DNA from: Kiritimatiellia bacterium | GTDB taxonomy: Bacteria; Verrucomicrobiota; Kiritimatiellia; RFP12; UBA1067 | Direction: 5' to 3' | Length of the DNA stretch: 64,000 nucleotides | Assembly (NCBI GenBank): GCA_017514235.1 | Contig: JAFWKK010000048.1 | Location: 1 to 64,000 of the forward strand | Part shown: piece after piece, positions 26,336 to 35,937 of the stretch | Layout: each line of letters starts with the position of its first letter | Position numbering within the stretch: the first letter of the stretch is position 1 | The notes under the pieces: model-generated | What the model was told of the DNA's origin: nothing | What the model saw: the letters and a program-made list of their open reading frames with translations, nothing else | Databases searched by the model: none | Program-made: the position numbers and the translations under genes

Positions 26336-27436
26336 ATGGCGATTCCGAAGAAATGCAAGGTGTCGGTTCTGGTCGAGCCGAAGAAGATGGAACTCAAGGA
26401 GGTCGCGATTCCTGCGATCGGGCCGGACGAGATTCTCGTTAAGGTCGAGGGTTGCGGAGTCTGCGGCACCGACGTGCACGAGTACAAGGGCGATCCCTTC
26501 AAGTACTGCCCGGTTCAGCTCGGCCACGAGGGCACGGGCGAGATCGTCGCGCTCGGCAAGAACGTCAAGACCGACTTCACGGGCAAGCCGCTCAAGGTTG
26601 GCGACAAGATTGTGACTGGGCTCAAGCCCTGCGGCAAGTGCGACACGTGCAAGTTCCATCCTGAGATCATGGAGCTCTGCAACGGCGGCGAGATCTTCGG
26701 CCTCCTGCCCGGCCCGAAGCACTACTTGAACGGCTGGTTCGGCGAGTACATGAAGGTGAACAAGGGCGGCGTCGTGTTCAACGTGAGTGACATGGACCGC
26801 GACCTGCGCATCCTGATCGAGCCGGCGGCAGTCATCGTGCACGCCGTGGAGCAGGCCAAGCAGATATTCAACTTCCAGTTCAACAGCTACGTGCTCGTGC
26901 AGGGCTGCGGCCCGATCGGGCTCCTGCTGCTTGCGATGGTCCGTTGCCTCGGCGTCCGTAACATCATCGCGTGCGACGGCGACGACAAGCGCCTCGCGTT
27001 CGCGAAGAAGCTTGGCGCGAAGTACACGGTGAACGGGCTCAAGCCTGGCGCGATCGAGAAGGTTCTGGAGCTGACCGAGGGCAAGGGCGCGGAGATGGTC
27101 TTCCAGTGCACCGGCTCGCCAAAGGCGGCGTCCGTCGCGTGGAAGTACGTCCGCCGCGGCGGCTCGTTCTGCGAGCTTGGCTTCTTCACCAACAACGGCG
27201 ACACGACGTACAGCCCGCACCTTGACATGTGCAACAAGCAGGTCAAGGCGTGCGGCAGCTGGACGTACCAGGCTAAGGACTGGGTGCAGGCGTTCGATTT
27301 CCTCAAGGAGGCGAAGGAGCGCAAGCTTCCGATCACGAAGCTCATCACCCACAAGTATCCGCTTGCGAAGATGAACGAGGCGATGGAGATGAACATCTCC
27401 ATGAAGGGCCTCAAGATAGCCTACGTGGCTGACTGA
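26336..27436 (+). CDS. Zinc-binding medium-chain alcohol/polyol dehydrogenase
   Basis: 366 residues; start at ATG 26336 after AAAGGAAAG. The frame is open to 26267, but the extra N-terminus is not family-like. Medium-chain dehydrogenase layout: catalytic-zinc Cys in G-C-G-V-C-G-T-D, Glu-His pair in G-H-E-G-T-G-E, and a structural-zinc lobe C-x2-C-x2-C with a fourth Cys after nine residues rather than the usual seven. The Rossmann motif is G-C-G-P-I-G near residue 190. Members oxidise sugar alcohols, threonine or similar secondary alcohols with NAD(P). The substrate cannot be told from sequence. It is cytoplasmic, with no leader. Upstream are glycan hydrolases, so polyol or sugar oxidation is the likely setting. 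Confidence 0.85.
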   Translation: MAIPKKCKVSVLVEPKKMELKEVAIPAIGPDEILVKVEGCGVCGTDVHEYKGDPFKYCPVQLGHEGTGEIVALGKNVKTDFTGKPLKVGDKIVTGLKPCGKCDTCKFHPEIMELCNGGEIFGLLPGPKHYLNGWFGEYMKVNKGGVVFNVSDMDRDLRILIEPAAVIVHAVEQAKQIFNFQFNSYVLVQGCGPIGLLLLAMVRCLGVRNIIACDGDDKRLAFAKKLGAKYTVNGLKPGAIEKVLELTEGKGAEMVFQCTGSPKAASVAWKYVRRGGSFCELGFFTNNGDTTYSPHLDMCNKQVKACGSWTYQAKDWVQAFDFLKEAKERKLPITKLITHKYPLAKMNEAMEMNISMKGLKIAYVAD

Positions 27437-27470
27437 CGCGGTTGCGCGGCATAAAAACAACATACGGGTC

Positions 27471-28979
27471 ATGAGCGAAGAGAAAAGCGGCATGCTCGAC
27501 TTGGGGTCCATCGACTTCACGCCCGACTGGGCGAGGAAGTCGGCTGGCGTGAGCGTAGGCAAGGTCCGCCCGTCCGCAGAGGACGGGCGCGGCCGCGATT
27601 CCGGCAAAGGCCAGCGGCCGTTCGGCGACCGCAGGCAGTCAGGTGGCGACCGCAAGTCGTTCGGTGACCGCAAGTCGTTCGGCGACCGCAGGCCGTTCGG
27701 GGAGCGCAAGCCGTTCGTTCCGCGCGAGCGTCCGCTCGACGTCGATGTGAAGCTGCTGCCGGAGACGAAGGCACTTGGCGCTGTCATCCGCCGCATCCAG
27801 CAAGACATTCACGCCTACAAGCTGAAGGATCTCGCGTACTTCTTCCTCGACAACCCGATGTCGGTGCTGGCGAAGGTAACGCCGCGCGCCGACTCGTCCG
27901 CGCCGCCCTCCTTCCACCAGTGCAAGGCATGCGGCTTTGCCGCGCTGGAAGAGAGCGACGTGGTTGCGCACATACTGAGCGCGCACCTGGCCGACTACTA
28001 CGATGCGAAGGAGGTTGACTGCGACCCCCCGAAGGGGAACTTCACCTGCGTCGCCAAGTGTGGCCTGTCGGGTGTGCTGCTCGGGCCGCCGAACGTGCAC
28101 GAGTTCAATTCGGTCGTGCGCGAGATGATCAGAACGCGCTATCCCGACATGACGGAGGACCAGTACCGTGCCAGGATCGAGATGGTGCGTGATGTGGAAG
28201 CGATAGAGGAATGGCGCAAGGGAGCTACGAAGAAGACTCTGTTCTTCGCCAAGGGCGCGGCGGAAGGGGCGCAGGGCCTTACCCGAGAGCAGGCCGAGGG
28301 CGAGCTTAAGCGGACCATACTGGCGTCGCTGCTGTCCGCCCCTAAGAACCTCATGATCACGGCGGACGTAGCGCTTAAGAGTCCGGTAAGGTCGCTGCAG
28401 GCTGCAGTGCGCAACGCGCTGGAGGCCGAGCGGCGGGCGCCGTATGCCATGTGCTACGCGCTTCGCGGTGCGTTCCATCACCGCAAGATGAAATTCTTCC
28501 GGGCGAACGACGTGCGCGGTCCCGAGTTCGTGACGAACGTGGAGTACCGCGAGTTCGACTCCGCCCATGCGATTCCCGAGCTTGCCGCGGCTGCGGCGTT
28601 CGTTTCCAGCCATCCCTGCTGCGACAAGAGCGAATTTCCGCAGGAATCTGATTTCGAGAAACACTTGAACTGGCTTGTCACCACCGGTCACGCAGTAGCG
28701 TTCACCAACGGCGTCTATTCGATGGTTGAGAAGTTTCCCAAGTACGGACCGCAGTGGAAAAAGCGCACCAAGAAGACCGAGGAAAAGGTTGTGGAAAAGG
28801 CCGAAGAGAAGGTCGAAGAAACGCCTGCGGTGCCGGTCGTGGAGGAGGGGCGGCCAGTGCAGGCTGCAGAGAAGGAGCCGGTGGCCGTCGAGGAGAAGGA
28901 GCCGGTGCAGGCCGTGGCAGCGGCAGAGGAAGTGAAAGAGGAAGCGAAAGATGAAACTGCCCCTGTCGTGGCTGAATGA
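27471..28979 (+). CDS. Conserved-looking protein with RG-rich repeats, zinc-finger-like motif and acidic tail
   Basis: 502 residues, not recognised. Three parts are visible. The N-terminal 85 residues are disordered and basic, with five F-G-D-R-K-S-like repeats (see repeat entry) typical of RNA-binding tails. The folded middle (about 95-430) has a C2H2-like element C-K-A-C-G-F followed by H-I-L-S-A-H near residues 147-167. The C-terminal 60 residues are Glu/Lys/Val-rich, of low complexity and probably disordered. The last 29 bases overlap the start of pheT in another frame, so the two are probably translationally coupled; with pheS absent, a link to RNA or translation is a reasonable inference but unproven. 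Confidence 0.7.
   Translation: MSEEKSGMLDLGSIDFTPDWARKSAGVSVGKVRPSAEDGRGRDSGKGQRPFGDRRQSGGDRKSFGDRKSFGDRRPFGERKPFVPRERPLDVDVKLLPETKALGAVIRRIQQDIHAYKLKDLAYFFLDNPMSVLAKVTPRADSSAPPSFHQCKACGFAALEESDVVAHILSAHLADYYDAKEVDCDPPKGNFTCVAKCGLSGVLLGPPNVHEFNSVVREMIRTRYPDMTEDQYRARIEMVRDVEAIEEWRKGATKKTLFFAKGAAEGAQGLTREQAEGELKRTILASLLSAPKNLMITADVALKSPVRSLQAAVRNALEAERRAPYAMCYALRGAFHHRKMKFFRANDVRGPEFVTNVEYREFDSAHAIPELAAAAAFVSSHPCCDKSEFPQESDFEKHLNWLVTTGHAVAFTNGVYSMVEKFPKYGPQWKKRTKKTEEKVVEKAEEKVEETPAVPVVEEGRPVQAAEKEPVAVEEKEPVQAVAAAEEVKEEAKDETAPVVAE
27621..27713 (+). repeat. 18-base coding tandem repeat, five copies
   Basis: Units start at 27621, 27639 (21 bases), 27660, 27678 and 27696, each close to TTCGGCGACCGCAAGTCG, encoding F-G-D-R-K/R-S/P hexapeptides. 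Copy number could vary between strains without breaking the frame. Confidence 0.85.
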
Positions 28980-31380
28980 TTACGTTAAGGTTGACGACCT
29001 TTCCCCGTTCGAGCTTGCGGAGAAGCTGACTCGTGCCGGGCTTCAGGTGGAGGCTGTTGAGACTGTCGGCGGCGTTCCGCTTTCCGATTTCTTCGTGGTG
29101 GCGGAGGTGACGGCGTGCGAGCCGCATCCCGACAGCGACCACCTGCACGTCTGCCGTGTGACGGACGGCACTGAGGAGTATCAGGTCGTGTGCGGCGCAC
29201 CGAACGTTCGCAAGGGAATCAAGACCGCGTTCGCGAAGATCGGCGCGGTAGTGCCGGAGGGCGGGTTCAAGATCAAGAAGAGCAAGCTTCGCGGCGTCGA
29301 GTCCTTCGGAATGTGCTGCTCCGAGAAGGAACTTCAGACAGGCGAAGGGTCCGCCGGCATAATCGAGTTCCCGCCCGAGACCAGGGTCGGCGCCTTCGTG
29401 CGCGACGTCGTTGCCGGCGAGAAGCCCGAAACCGTGTTTGAGATCGAGGTTACGTGGAACCGTCCCGATGCGCTTTCGGTGATCGGCATTGCACGGGAGT
29501 TCGGCGCGATACTGCACCGTCAGGTGACGCTGCCGCCGGTTGACTTCATCGAGACTGGCGTCGACGCGGGGGACGAGGTGAAGGTCACGGTGGAGGCGCC
29601 GGAGAAGTGCCTGCGCTACACCGCGCGCGTCATCACCGAGATGACGCCTGACGCCCCGTCGCCGGAGCTGATGGCGAAGCGCCTCGAGCTTTGCGGGGTG
29701 CGGTCGCTGGGACTGGCGGTCGACGTGACGAACTACGTGATGCTGGAGCTTGGCCAGCCGTTGCACGCGTTCGACTACACGAAGCTCAAGGACCGCACCA
29801 TCGTGGTGCGCAACGCGAAGCCCGGCGAGACGATGAAGACGCTCGACGGCGTCGAGAGGAAGCTGGACCCGTCGATGCTGATGATCTGCGACGCGGAAAA
29901 GCCAAATGCCGTGGCCGGGATTATGGGCGGGGAGGATTCCGGGATCGCGCCAGGCACTACGTCGGTGATGCTGGAAAGCGCGCTGTTCGAGCCTGTCTGC
30001 ATAAAGGCGACGGCTACCCGCCTGGGGCTTGCCAGCGAGTCGAGCTACCGCTACATCCGCGGCGTTGACAAGGACCTGGCGGACTTTGCGTCCCGTCGCG
30101 CGGCGCATCTTCTGCAGAAATACGGCGCGGCCAAGGTCGCGCGGGGCCTCGTCGACGTCGACAGCAGGCCGCATCCCCTCAACGCCGACGTGACGCTTGA
30201 CTTCGCGAGGGCGCGTCAGCTGATCGGCATCAACGTCGGTAACGACGCGATGGTGTACGTTCTCGGTTCGCTCGGCATCAAACCGGCCGAGGCCGGCGCA
30301 AACCACTTCGCCGCTTCCGAATCCGTTGCGTTCCGCATACCGTCCTGGCGCTGGGACCTCACGATGGAGGCTGACCTCGTGGAGGAGATCGCCCGTATCT
30401 ACGGGTTGGACAACATACCCGACACGATGCCGTCAGCGCCTAGCGTCTCTGACCTGGACGATTCGCCTTTCCGTGCGAAGTGCAAGGTGCGCGAGACATG
30501 CCTTGTGCTCGGCTTCTCCGAGGCGATGCACTACTCGTTCTTGAGCGCCAGGGAACTGGACGACTTCGATCCGCGTCCCGAGACGCGTGCCGCCAGGCTT
30601 CCGATACCGGACCCGGTCTCGGCCGAATATGGCGTGATGCGCGACAGCCTTCTTCCACAGCTCTACGCGTCGCTGGGGCGCAACGCCGCGCGCCAGCTCG
30701 ATTCCGCATTGCTGTTCGAGACGGGCAAGGTGTTCGGCCGCGGTGCCGACGGGGCTCCGACGGAGCGCGAGCGGCTTTCCATGGGCTTTTTCGGTCCCGT
30801 AGGCCGCGAGGCCCTGCGCAGAAGGGCTGCGGTTTCGGAGGAGGAGGCGGTGCTATGGCTGAAAGGCGCGGTGGAGGAGCTTGTCGCGCGCCTGCACGCG
30901 GGCCGCATCGAGTTCGCCGCGTGTGACTTCCCGGCGTTCGCGAAGGGAGCGTCGTTGCAGGTGAAGCTGAACGGCAGGCCTGTGGGCTTCCTTGGCGCCG
31001 TAAGCGCGCGGCTGCGCCACCCGTACCGGCTGACGGCCCAGATGGCGCTGTGCGAGCTTGAGCTGGGCCCGTTGATGAAGAACACCGACGCGGTGGGCCG
31101 GGTGTCTGCGCCGCCCCAGTTTCCGTGCGTTCGCCGTGACATCGCCTTGCGCGTCGCTCCGGGAGTGACGAACGATGCCATTGTGCGCGTCATACGGAAG
31201 AACGGTGGCAAGGAACTGTCGCGGATCGAGCTGTTTGACATATTCAAGGAGTCGCGGGCGTACTCGCTGGAGTTCCGCAGCTCCGAGAAGACGCTGACTG
31301 ACGACGAGGTCGGAACGGCCTTCCGGAGGATTGTCGAAGCCCTCAAGGCAACCGCCGGAATAGATGTGAGGGAGGGGTGA
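28951..31380 (+). CDS. pheT: Phenylalanine-tRNA ligase beta subunit
   Basis: 809 residues, normal for bacterial PheT. It forms the alpha2-beta2 synthetase that charges tRNA-Phe in the cytoplasm. The N-terminal M-K-L-P-L-S-W-L-N-D-Y is typical. It is followed by the EMAP/tRNA-binding domain (about 40-150, with H-P-D-S-D-H-L-H-V-C), the B3/B4 editing domain (about 215-385, including A-V-A-G-I-M-G-G), the B5 domain (about 400-475), the catalytic-like core (to about 690) and the C-terminal anticodon-binding FDX-ACB domain (P-x-F-P-x-V-R-R-D-I-A). The ATG lies inside the 3' end of the preceding gene, 29 bases before its stop. The partner pheS is not adjacent, unlike the common pheST operon. Confidence 0.95.
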   Translation: MKLPLSWLNDYVKVDDLSPFELAEKLTRAGLQVEAVETVGGVPLSDFFVVAEVTACEPHPDSDHLHVCRVTDGTEEYQVVCGAPNVRKGIKTAFAKIGAVVPEGGFKIKKSKLRGVESFGMCCSEKELQTGEGSAGIIEFPPETRVGAFVRDVVAGEKPETVFEIEVTWNRPDALSVIGIAREFGAILHRQVTLPPVDFIETGVDAGDEVKVTVEAPEKCLRYTARVITEMTPDAPSPELMAKRLELCGVRSLGLAVDVTNYVMLELGQPLHAFDYTKLKDRTIVVRNAKPGETMKTLDGVERKLDPSMLMICDAEKPNAVAGIMGGEDSGIAPGTTSVMLESALFEPVCIKATATRLGLASESSYRYIRGVDKDLADFASRRAAHLLQKYGAAKVARGLVDVDSRPHPLNADVTLDFARARQLIGINVGNDAMVYVLGSLGIKPAEAGANHFAASESVAFRIPSWRWDLTMEADLVEEIARIYGLDNIPDTMPSAPSVSDLDDSPFRAKCKVRETCLVLGFSEAMHYSFLSARELDDFDPRPETRAARLPIPDPVSAEYGVMRDSLLPQLYASLGRNAARQLDSALLFETGKVFGRGADGAPTERERLSMGFFGPVGREALRRRAAVSEEEAVLWLKGAVEELVARLHAGRIEFAACDFPAFAKGASLQVKLNGRPVGFLGAVSARLRHPYRLTAQMALCELELGPLMKNTDAVGRVSAPPQFPCVRRDIALRVAPGVTNDAIVRVIRKNGGKELSRIELFDIFKESRAYSLEFRSSEKTLTDDEVGTAFRRIVEALKATAGIDVREG

Positions 31381-31550
31381 GACTTGGAGCGTAGGTCCTG
31401 TGTTGCACGCGGATTCAGCAGATATTTCTTCGACCGACATTTGAGGATGGGGCGTCAGCCCCGACTTTGGAACGACGGGTTCCGGGGGTTCTGTGCTACG
31501 GCAATGCGGGATCTTTTTAACATGAACGAGAATCGAAAGGAACAGGAGCC

Positions 31551-32387
31551 ATGAGAGGTTTGGCTTTGGTTGCCGCTGCGTTGGCTTCGGCCGTGGCGCT
31601 TGCCATGCCGGAGATTCCGAAGGCAAGCGTAAGGGCCCTGGGTTGCACTAAGGGCGGGTCGTTCTCTAGCGGCGTGGTGTTTGTCGAGGGCAAGTACATC
31701 GAGCCGCCCTACGTGGTGGAGCGCTGGGGCAATGGCATCCGCATAAACTCCACGCCTGTGACCGGTCAGATTGTAAACTGGAACGAGTTCCTCAAGACGC
31801 AGAAGGGCGTAAAGGTGGTCAAGACGGAGACGCCTGCGGCGGCCGCGACCGCGCCTGCGCCGGTGGCGGACGTATACGACGACTTCGACGACAGCTCGCT
31901 GGACGACCTCTTCGACGATGACCCGAAGCCAAAGAAGCGCGCTTCGCCGTATTCGTCGCATCGGTCCTACGCGCCGGCGAAGCCGAAGGTGTCGGTTTCC
32001 TATTCGCTGGATGGCGAGTTCGTCACCAACGCCGCGACAAAGGTCATGACGGCGCGCATAAATGCCGTGCGCACTGAGATAGACAGCATCCTTCGCAATG
32101 GCGGGTTCATCTGCTTCGGCGATAGCTATTCGCGTGTGTCTGGCGACTCTCGCAGCGCGTTAATGCTCCTGGAGAAGCTGCCGGAGATTCAGCGGCGCTC
32201 GGAGAACCTGACGGCCTTTCGCTCGGCCGTCCGCGCGGCGGGGTTGGTTTATCTCAACGAGGTGCTGTGCGAAGAGCTGTTCCGCAACCGCGTCGACTAT
32301 CCGCGGCTTCAGGAGCGGTTCTCAAGGCTCAAGCGCGAGAAGGAGTGGAAGAACATGATCGACGACTTCTCGAAGCCGCTGTTGTAA
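31551..32387 (+). CDS. Secreted protein of unknown function
   Basis: 278 residues, not recognised. A signal peptide (1-20) is followed by a small beta-rich region (20-85), then a low-complexity Pro/Ala/Asp linker with a strongly acidic patch (Y-D-D-F-D-D-S-S-L-D-D-L-F-D-D-D) near residues 105-125, and a helical C-terminal half (about 150-278) rich in Arg/Glu with a possible coiled coil. AAAGGAACAGGAG precedes the ATG. The 170-base gap upstream contains a GGGGC/GCCCC hairpin (31449-31462) without a T tract. Flanking genes are housekeeping, so a general envelope role is possible. Confidence 0.65.
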   Translation: MRGLALVAAALASAVALAMPEIPKASVRALGCTKGGSFSSGVVFVEGKYIEPPYVVERWGNGIRINSTPVTGQIVNWNEFLKTQKGVKVVKTETPAAAATAPAPVADVYDDFDDSSLDDLFDDDPKPKKRASPYSSHRSYAPAKPKVSVSYSLDGEFVTNAATKVMTARINAVRTEIDSILRNGGFICFGDSYSRVSGDSRSALMLLEKLPEIQRRSENLTAFRSAVRAAGLVYLNEVLCEELFRNRVDYPRLQERFSRLKREKEWKNMIDDFSKPLL

Positions 32388-32409
32388 GGAAAGGTTCGGG
32401 GTCTAGGCT

Positions 32410-33684
32410 ATGGACAGGCTTGCAAGGGAGCTGAACAGGACGCTTGGTCCGGCGGTCGCATTCCTCTCCGGCGCAGGGCGGCGAATGTACTTCCCGAGCG
32501 GCGGCATACTCGGGCAGGGTGCGGAGGCGAAGAAGTGCGCTATCAACGCCACGATAGGCATGGCTTTCGAGGAGGACTGTTCGCCGCTCGTAATGGACAG
32601 CTTCTCGGGCAGGATCGGACTTGGCAAGAAGGCGTTCCTCTATGCCGGCAGCTACGGGCTGCCTGCGCTGCGCGAGGCGTGGCGGGCGCTGGAGTTCAAG
32701 AAGAACCCGTCGCTGCGCGGCGTTACGTTCTCTAGCCCAGTCGTAACCTGTGCGCTCACCCACGGCTTGCGGGTTGCCGCCGAGCTGTTCGCAGGTCCGT
32801 CCGACGAGCTTGTCGTGCCGGACCTCTTCTGGGACAACTACGAGCTGATCTTCCGCGATGCGGTGGGATGCCGCGTGCGCCACTTCAACACGTTCCGTCG
32901 CGGCGCATTCGATGCGGCGGCCATGAAGGCCGCCTTGCTTGCGCCAGGTGCCAAGAAGATCCTGATACTCAACTTCCCGAACAACCCGACCGGCTATACC
33001 GCCACTGTCGGCGACGCGAAGCGCATCGTCGCGGCAGTCAAGGCGGCGGCGCGGCGCGGCAAGCGCATCGTGGTGCTTCTGGACGATGCCTATTTCGGCC
33101 TCGTCTACGAGAAGGGCGTCCATGGGGAATCGCTTTTCGCCGAGTTCGCGACGCTTGACGAGAACGTGCTTGCCGTGAAGCTCGACGGCACTACGAAGGA
33201 AGATTATGCATGGGGCCTTCGCGTCGGTTTCATCTCGTTCGCCTTCAAGGGCGCCAGCGATGCCCAGCTCAAGGCACTGGAGGCCAAGGCGGCGGGCAAC
33301 GTGCGCAGTTCCGTCTCCAACGTGTCATCGATAGGGCAGCATCTTGCTGTCGCGGCTTACGCCGACGCGGAGTATGCCGCGCAGAAGCGCCAGAAGTACG
33401 CCGTGCTGCGCAGGCGGTACGCCGAGATTCGCCGCATCCTGCGGTGCCACCCGGAGTATGCGGAAAACTTCGAGGCGATGCCGTTCAACTCCGGCTACTT
33501 CATGTGCGTGCGTCCGGTCGGGGTCGATGCGGAGAAGGTTCGTCGCCTGCTTGTCGAGAAGTATTCCACAGGAACGATCGTCCTGTCGGGTCTCCTGCGA
33601 ATCGCGTTCTCTACAGTGCCTGCTGCGAAGCTGGCGACGCTCTTCGAAAACGTCAATGCGGCGATCCGCGACTTGCGCCAGTGA
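32410..33684 (+). CDS. PLP-dependent class I/II aminotransferase
   Basis: 424 residues, typical of fold-type I aminotransferases that swap amino groups between amino acids and 2-oxo acids. Seen in the sequence: N-F-P-N-N-P-T-G-Y (substrate/PLP loop), V-L-L-D-D-A-Y-F-G (Asp and Tyr contacting the cofactor), and the Schiff-base Lys263 in D-G-T-T-K-E-D, then L-R-V-G-F-I for phosphate binding. No leader is present, so it is cytoplasmic. The substrate cannot be named. The stop codon overlaps the GTG start of ispE by four bases (GTGA), indicating translational coupling. Confidence 0.88.
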   Translation: MDRLARELNRTLGPAVAFLSGAGRRMYFPSGGILGQGAEAKKCAINATIGMAFEEDCSPLVMDSFSGRIGLGKKAFLYAGSYGLPALREAWRALEFKKNPSLRGVTFSSPVVTCALTHGLRVAAELFAGPSDELVVPDLFWDNYELIFRDAVGCRVRHFNTFRRGAFDAAAMKAALLAPGAKKILILNFPNNPTGYTATVGDAKRIVAAVKAAARRGKRIVVLLDDAYFGLVYEKGVHGESLFAEFATLDENVLAVKLDGTTKEDYAWGLRVGFISFAFKGASDAQLKALEAKAAGNVRSSVSNVSSIGQHLAVAAYADAEYAAQKRQKYAVLRRRYAEIRRILRCHPEYAENFEAMPFNSGYFMCVRPVGVDAEKVRRLLVEKYSTGTIVLSGLLRIAFSTVPAAKLATLFENVNAAIRDLRQ

Positions 33685-34553
33685 CCGTCCAGGCATACGC
33701 CAAGGTCAACCTGACGCTGGAGGTGCTGGGCGTCCGCGACGACGGCTACCATGCGCTCCGTTCCGTAGTGATGCCCGTATCCCTTGCCGACACGCTTGAA
33801 GTGGAGGCGACAGGCGATGGCGAGATCGCAGTCGATTCCGGCTACGCCGACGACCTGTGCGTCCGTGCGGCGCTTGCGCTTCGCACGTTGTGCGCTGCTC
33901 GCGGCGTTCCCGGAGCCTCGCGCCTTGGGGCGCGGATTTCTGTGGCAAAGCGCATTCCTGCCGGCGGCGGACTGGGAGGGGGCAGCGCGGACGCCGCTGC
34001 TACGCTTGTCGCGCTCAACGGTCTGTGGGCCGCCGGCCTGACGCGCGGCGAGCTGTCCGACGTCGGTGCGCAGGTCGGCAGCGACGTGCCTGCGCTCGCG
34101 ATGGGAGGAACGGTGGTCATGGAGGGGCGGGGAGAGACGGTGTCACGCATGCCGTGCCCTGCGTTTGCTCTTGATCTGGTGCTTGCCGGCCCGCCTGGGA
34201 CGCATTCCTCCACGCGGCAGGTCTACGCGGCGTTCGAGCCGCGCGACGCCGTCAGGGCGTCCGCTACGGAGGCGATGGTCGGTGCGCTTGCGTCCGGTGA
34301 CCTCGACGCCGTCGCCGCAGCGATGTCCAACGACCTCCAGGCGGCGGCGATGCGGCTCCACCCTGAGATTGCGGCGGCGGCGGACATATTGCGTGCGGCC
34401 GGGGCGCACGGCGTCACGATGAGCGGAAGCGGCTCGACGGTCTTCGGCCTTGTGAAGTCCGATGCGGAGGGACGTGCCGTCGCGGCGAAGGCAGAGGCTG
34501 AGGGGCTTTGGGCGCAGCGAGTCAGTACGGTTGCTGCGCGAATGGCGTATTGA
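33681..34553 (+). CDS. ispE: 4-diphosphocytidyl-2-C-methyl-D-erythritol kinase
   Basis: 290 residues from the GTG at 33681, which overlaps the aminotransferase stop in GTGA; the frame is open further upstream only because it shadows that gene. IspE phosphorylates CDP-ME with ATP in the non-mevalonate isoprenoid pathway. Motifs: A-Y-A-K-V-N-L-T-L-E-V at the N-terminus with the conserved Lys/Asn, D-G-Y-H, the GHMP ATP loop P-A-G-G-G-L-G-G-G-S-A-D-A-A, and the third GHMP motif M-S-G-S-G-S-T-V-F-G near the C-terminus. All are intact. Confidence 0.95.
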   Translation: MTVQAYAKVNLTLEVLGVRDDGYHALRSVVMPVSLADTLEVEATGDGEIAVDSGYADDLCVRAALALRTLCAARGVPGASRLGARISVAKRIPAGGGLGGGSADAAATLVALNGLWAAGLTRGELSDVGAQVGSDVPALAMGGTVVMEGRGETVSRMPCPAFALDLVLAGPPGTHSSTRQVYAAFEPRDAVRASATEAMVGALASGDLDAVAAAMSNDLQAAAMRLHPEIAAAADILRAAGAHGVTMSGSGSTVFGLVKSDAEGRAVAAKAEAEGLWAQRVSTVAARMAY

Positions 34554-34580
34554 ACATTGCTAAACAGAAAGGAAACCAAC

Positions 34581-35933
34581 ATGACTGTGAAGAAAATAAT
34601 TGTTCTATCTGCCGCAATCGGCGCACTTGCGTGTTCCGCCGCAACGGTTAAGGTCGATCCGGGGCGTGAGATCGGCCCGGTAAAGCCTGTGAATGGCGTT
34701 GGGCAGCCGCCGATGATCGGATTTGTGGAATATCCCATGTTTCACTACCTGAAGGAGGCGGGGATTCCGTTTTCGCGACTTCACGACGTCGGCGGCATGT
34801 TCGGGCGCAACGTGTTCGTGGACATCCCGAACCTCTTCCGCGACTTCGACGCGGATGAGAACGACCCGAAGAACTATGACTTCGCCTTCACTGACAGGCT
34901 AATCAGCGCGCTCGTTGAGAACGATGTGGAGCCGTTCTTTCGCCTCGGCGTGACGATCGAGAACTACGCGGCGAAGATCAGGCGCTACCGCATCGACCCG
35001 CCGAAGGACTTCGCGAAGTGGGCGCGCATATGCGAGCACGTCATACGTCACTACACCGAGGGCTGGGCGGACGGCTTCAGGTACAAGATCACCTACTGGG
35101 AGATATGGAACGAGCCGGAGAACTGGGAGACCGCCGAGAAGAACGAGATGTGGCACGGCACGTTCGAGGAGTACTGCCGCCTGTACGATGTCGCATCCAG
35201 ATATCTGAAGGCGAAGTTCCCGCATCTCAAGATAGGTGGCTTCGCGAGCTGCGGAGTCACATGGATAAACCGTCCCGTCAAGAATCCGCGCGCGAAGTTC
35301 CAGTTCGACTGCTTCCATCAGTTCTTGAAGTACGTGAAGGAACATGGCTGCCCGATCGACTACTTCTCGTACCACAGCTATTCAGGCGTGGAGGACCTGA
35401 TGGGACAGACGCGCTATGTTCGTAAGTCGCTGGACGAGGCCGGGTTTAAGGGACTGGAGACATGCCTGAACGAATGGCTGCCAGCGCCGAATCACGAGAA
35501 GCTCGGCACTGCGCAGCAGGCGGCCGAGGTTGCGGCAACGCTCGTCGGCTTCCAGAACGGGCCGGTCGATTCGGCGGCGATCTACGATGCGCGGTGCGGC
35601 ATCGGCAACTACAGCCCGCTCTTCAATCCGCTTACCTACAAGCCGCACAAGGCGTACTGGGCGTTCATGGCGTTCAACGAGCTGCGCAAGGCCGGGACGG
35701 CGGTCGCGGCGGATAGCGACGCGGCGAAAGTGTGGGCCTCGGCGGCGAAGGGCGAGAAGGGCATCGTTGCGATGGTCGTGAACTTCGGCAACAAGGCTCA
35801 GCCGCTCTCGCTTGACCTTGGAGGTCGCAAGGCGTCGTCATGCCGCGTCACCGACGAAACGCGCACATGGGAGGAATGCGAGCTTCCGTCCTTGCTGCCG
35901 CCCTATTCGTTCGTGGTCGTCAGCGGCGAATAG
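34581..35933 (+). CDS. Secreted GH39-like beta-xylosidase
   Basis: 450 residues from ATG 34581 (AAAGGAAAC upstream). Signal peptide 1-20. Clan GH-A barrel with the acid/base Glu178 in E-I-W-N-E-P-E-N-W and the probable nucleophile Glu298 in C-L-N-E-W, spacing and context as in GH39 xylosidases/iduronidases. H-D-V-G-G near residue 70 and Y-H-S-Y near 265 also fit. A short C-terminal beta-sandwich closes the protein. Predicted to release xylose (or a related sugar) from oligosaccharides in the periplasm. The CE15 glucuronoyl-esterase fusion two genes downstream would fit glucuronoxylan as substrate. Confidence 0.8.
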   Translation: MTVKKIIVLSAAIGALACSAATVKVDPGREIGPVKPVNGVGQPPMIGFVEYPMFHYLKEAGIPFSRLHDVGGMFGRNVFVDIPNLFRDFDADENDPKNYDFAFTDRLISALVENDVEPFFRLGVTIENYAAKIRRYRIDPPKDFAKWARICEHVIRHYTEGWADGFRYKITYWEIWNEPENWETAEKNEMWHGTFEEYCRLYDVASRYLKAKFPHLKIGGFASCGVTWINRPVKNPRAKFQFDCFHQFLKYVKEHGCPIDYFSYHSYSGVEDLMGQTRYVRKSLDEAGFKGLETCLNEWLPAPNHEKLGTAQQAAEVAATLVGFQNGPVDSAAIYDARCGIGNYSPLFNPLTYKPHKAYWAFMAFNELRKAGTAVAADSDAAKVWASAAKGEKGIVAMVVNFGNKAQPLSLDLGGRKASSCRVTDETRTWEECELPSLLPPYSFVVVSGE

Positions 35934-35937
35934 CGGT

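Noticed and set aside
31449-31462. GGGGC/GCCCC hairpin as a terminator after pheT
   Set aside because: No T tract follows, so it is not a standard terminator; kept only as a note in the next gene's entry.
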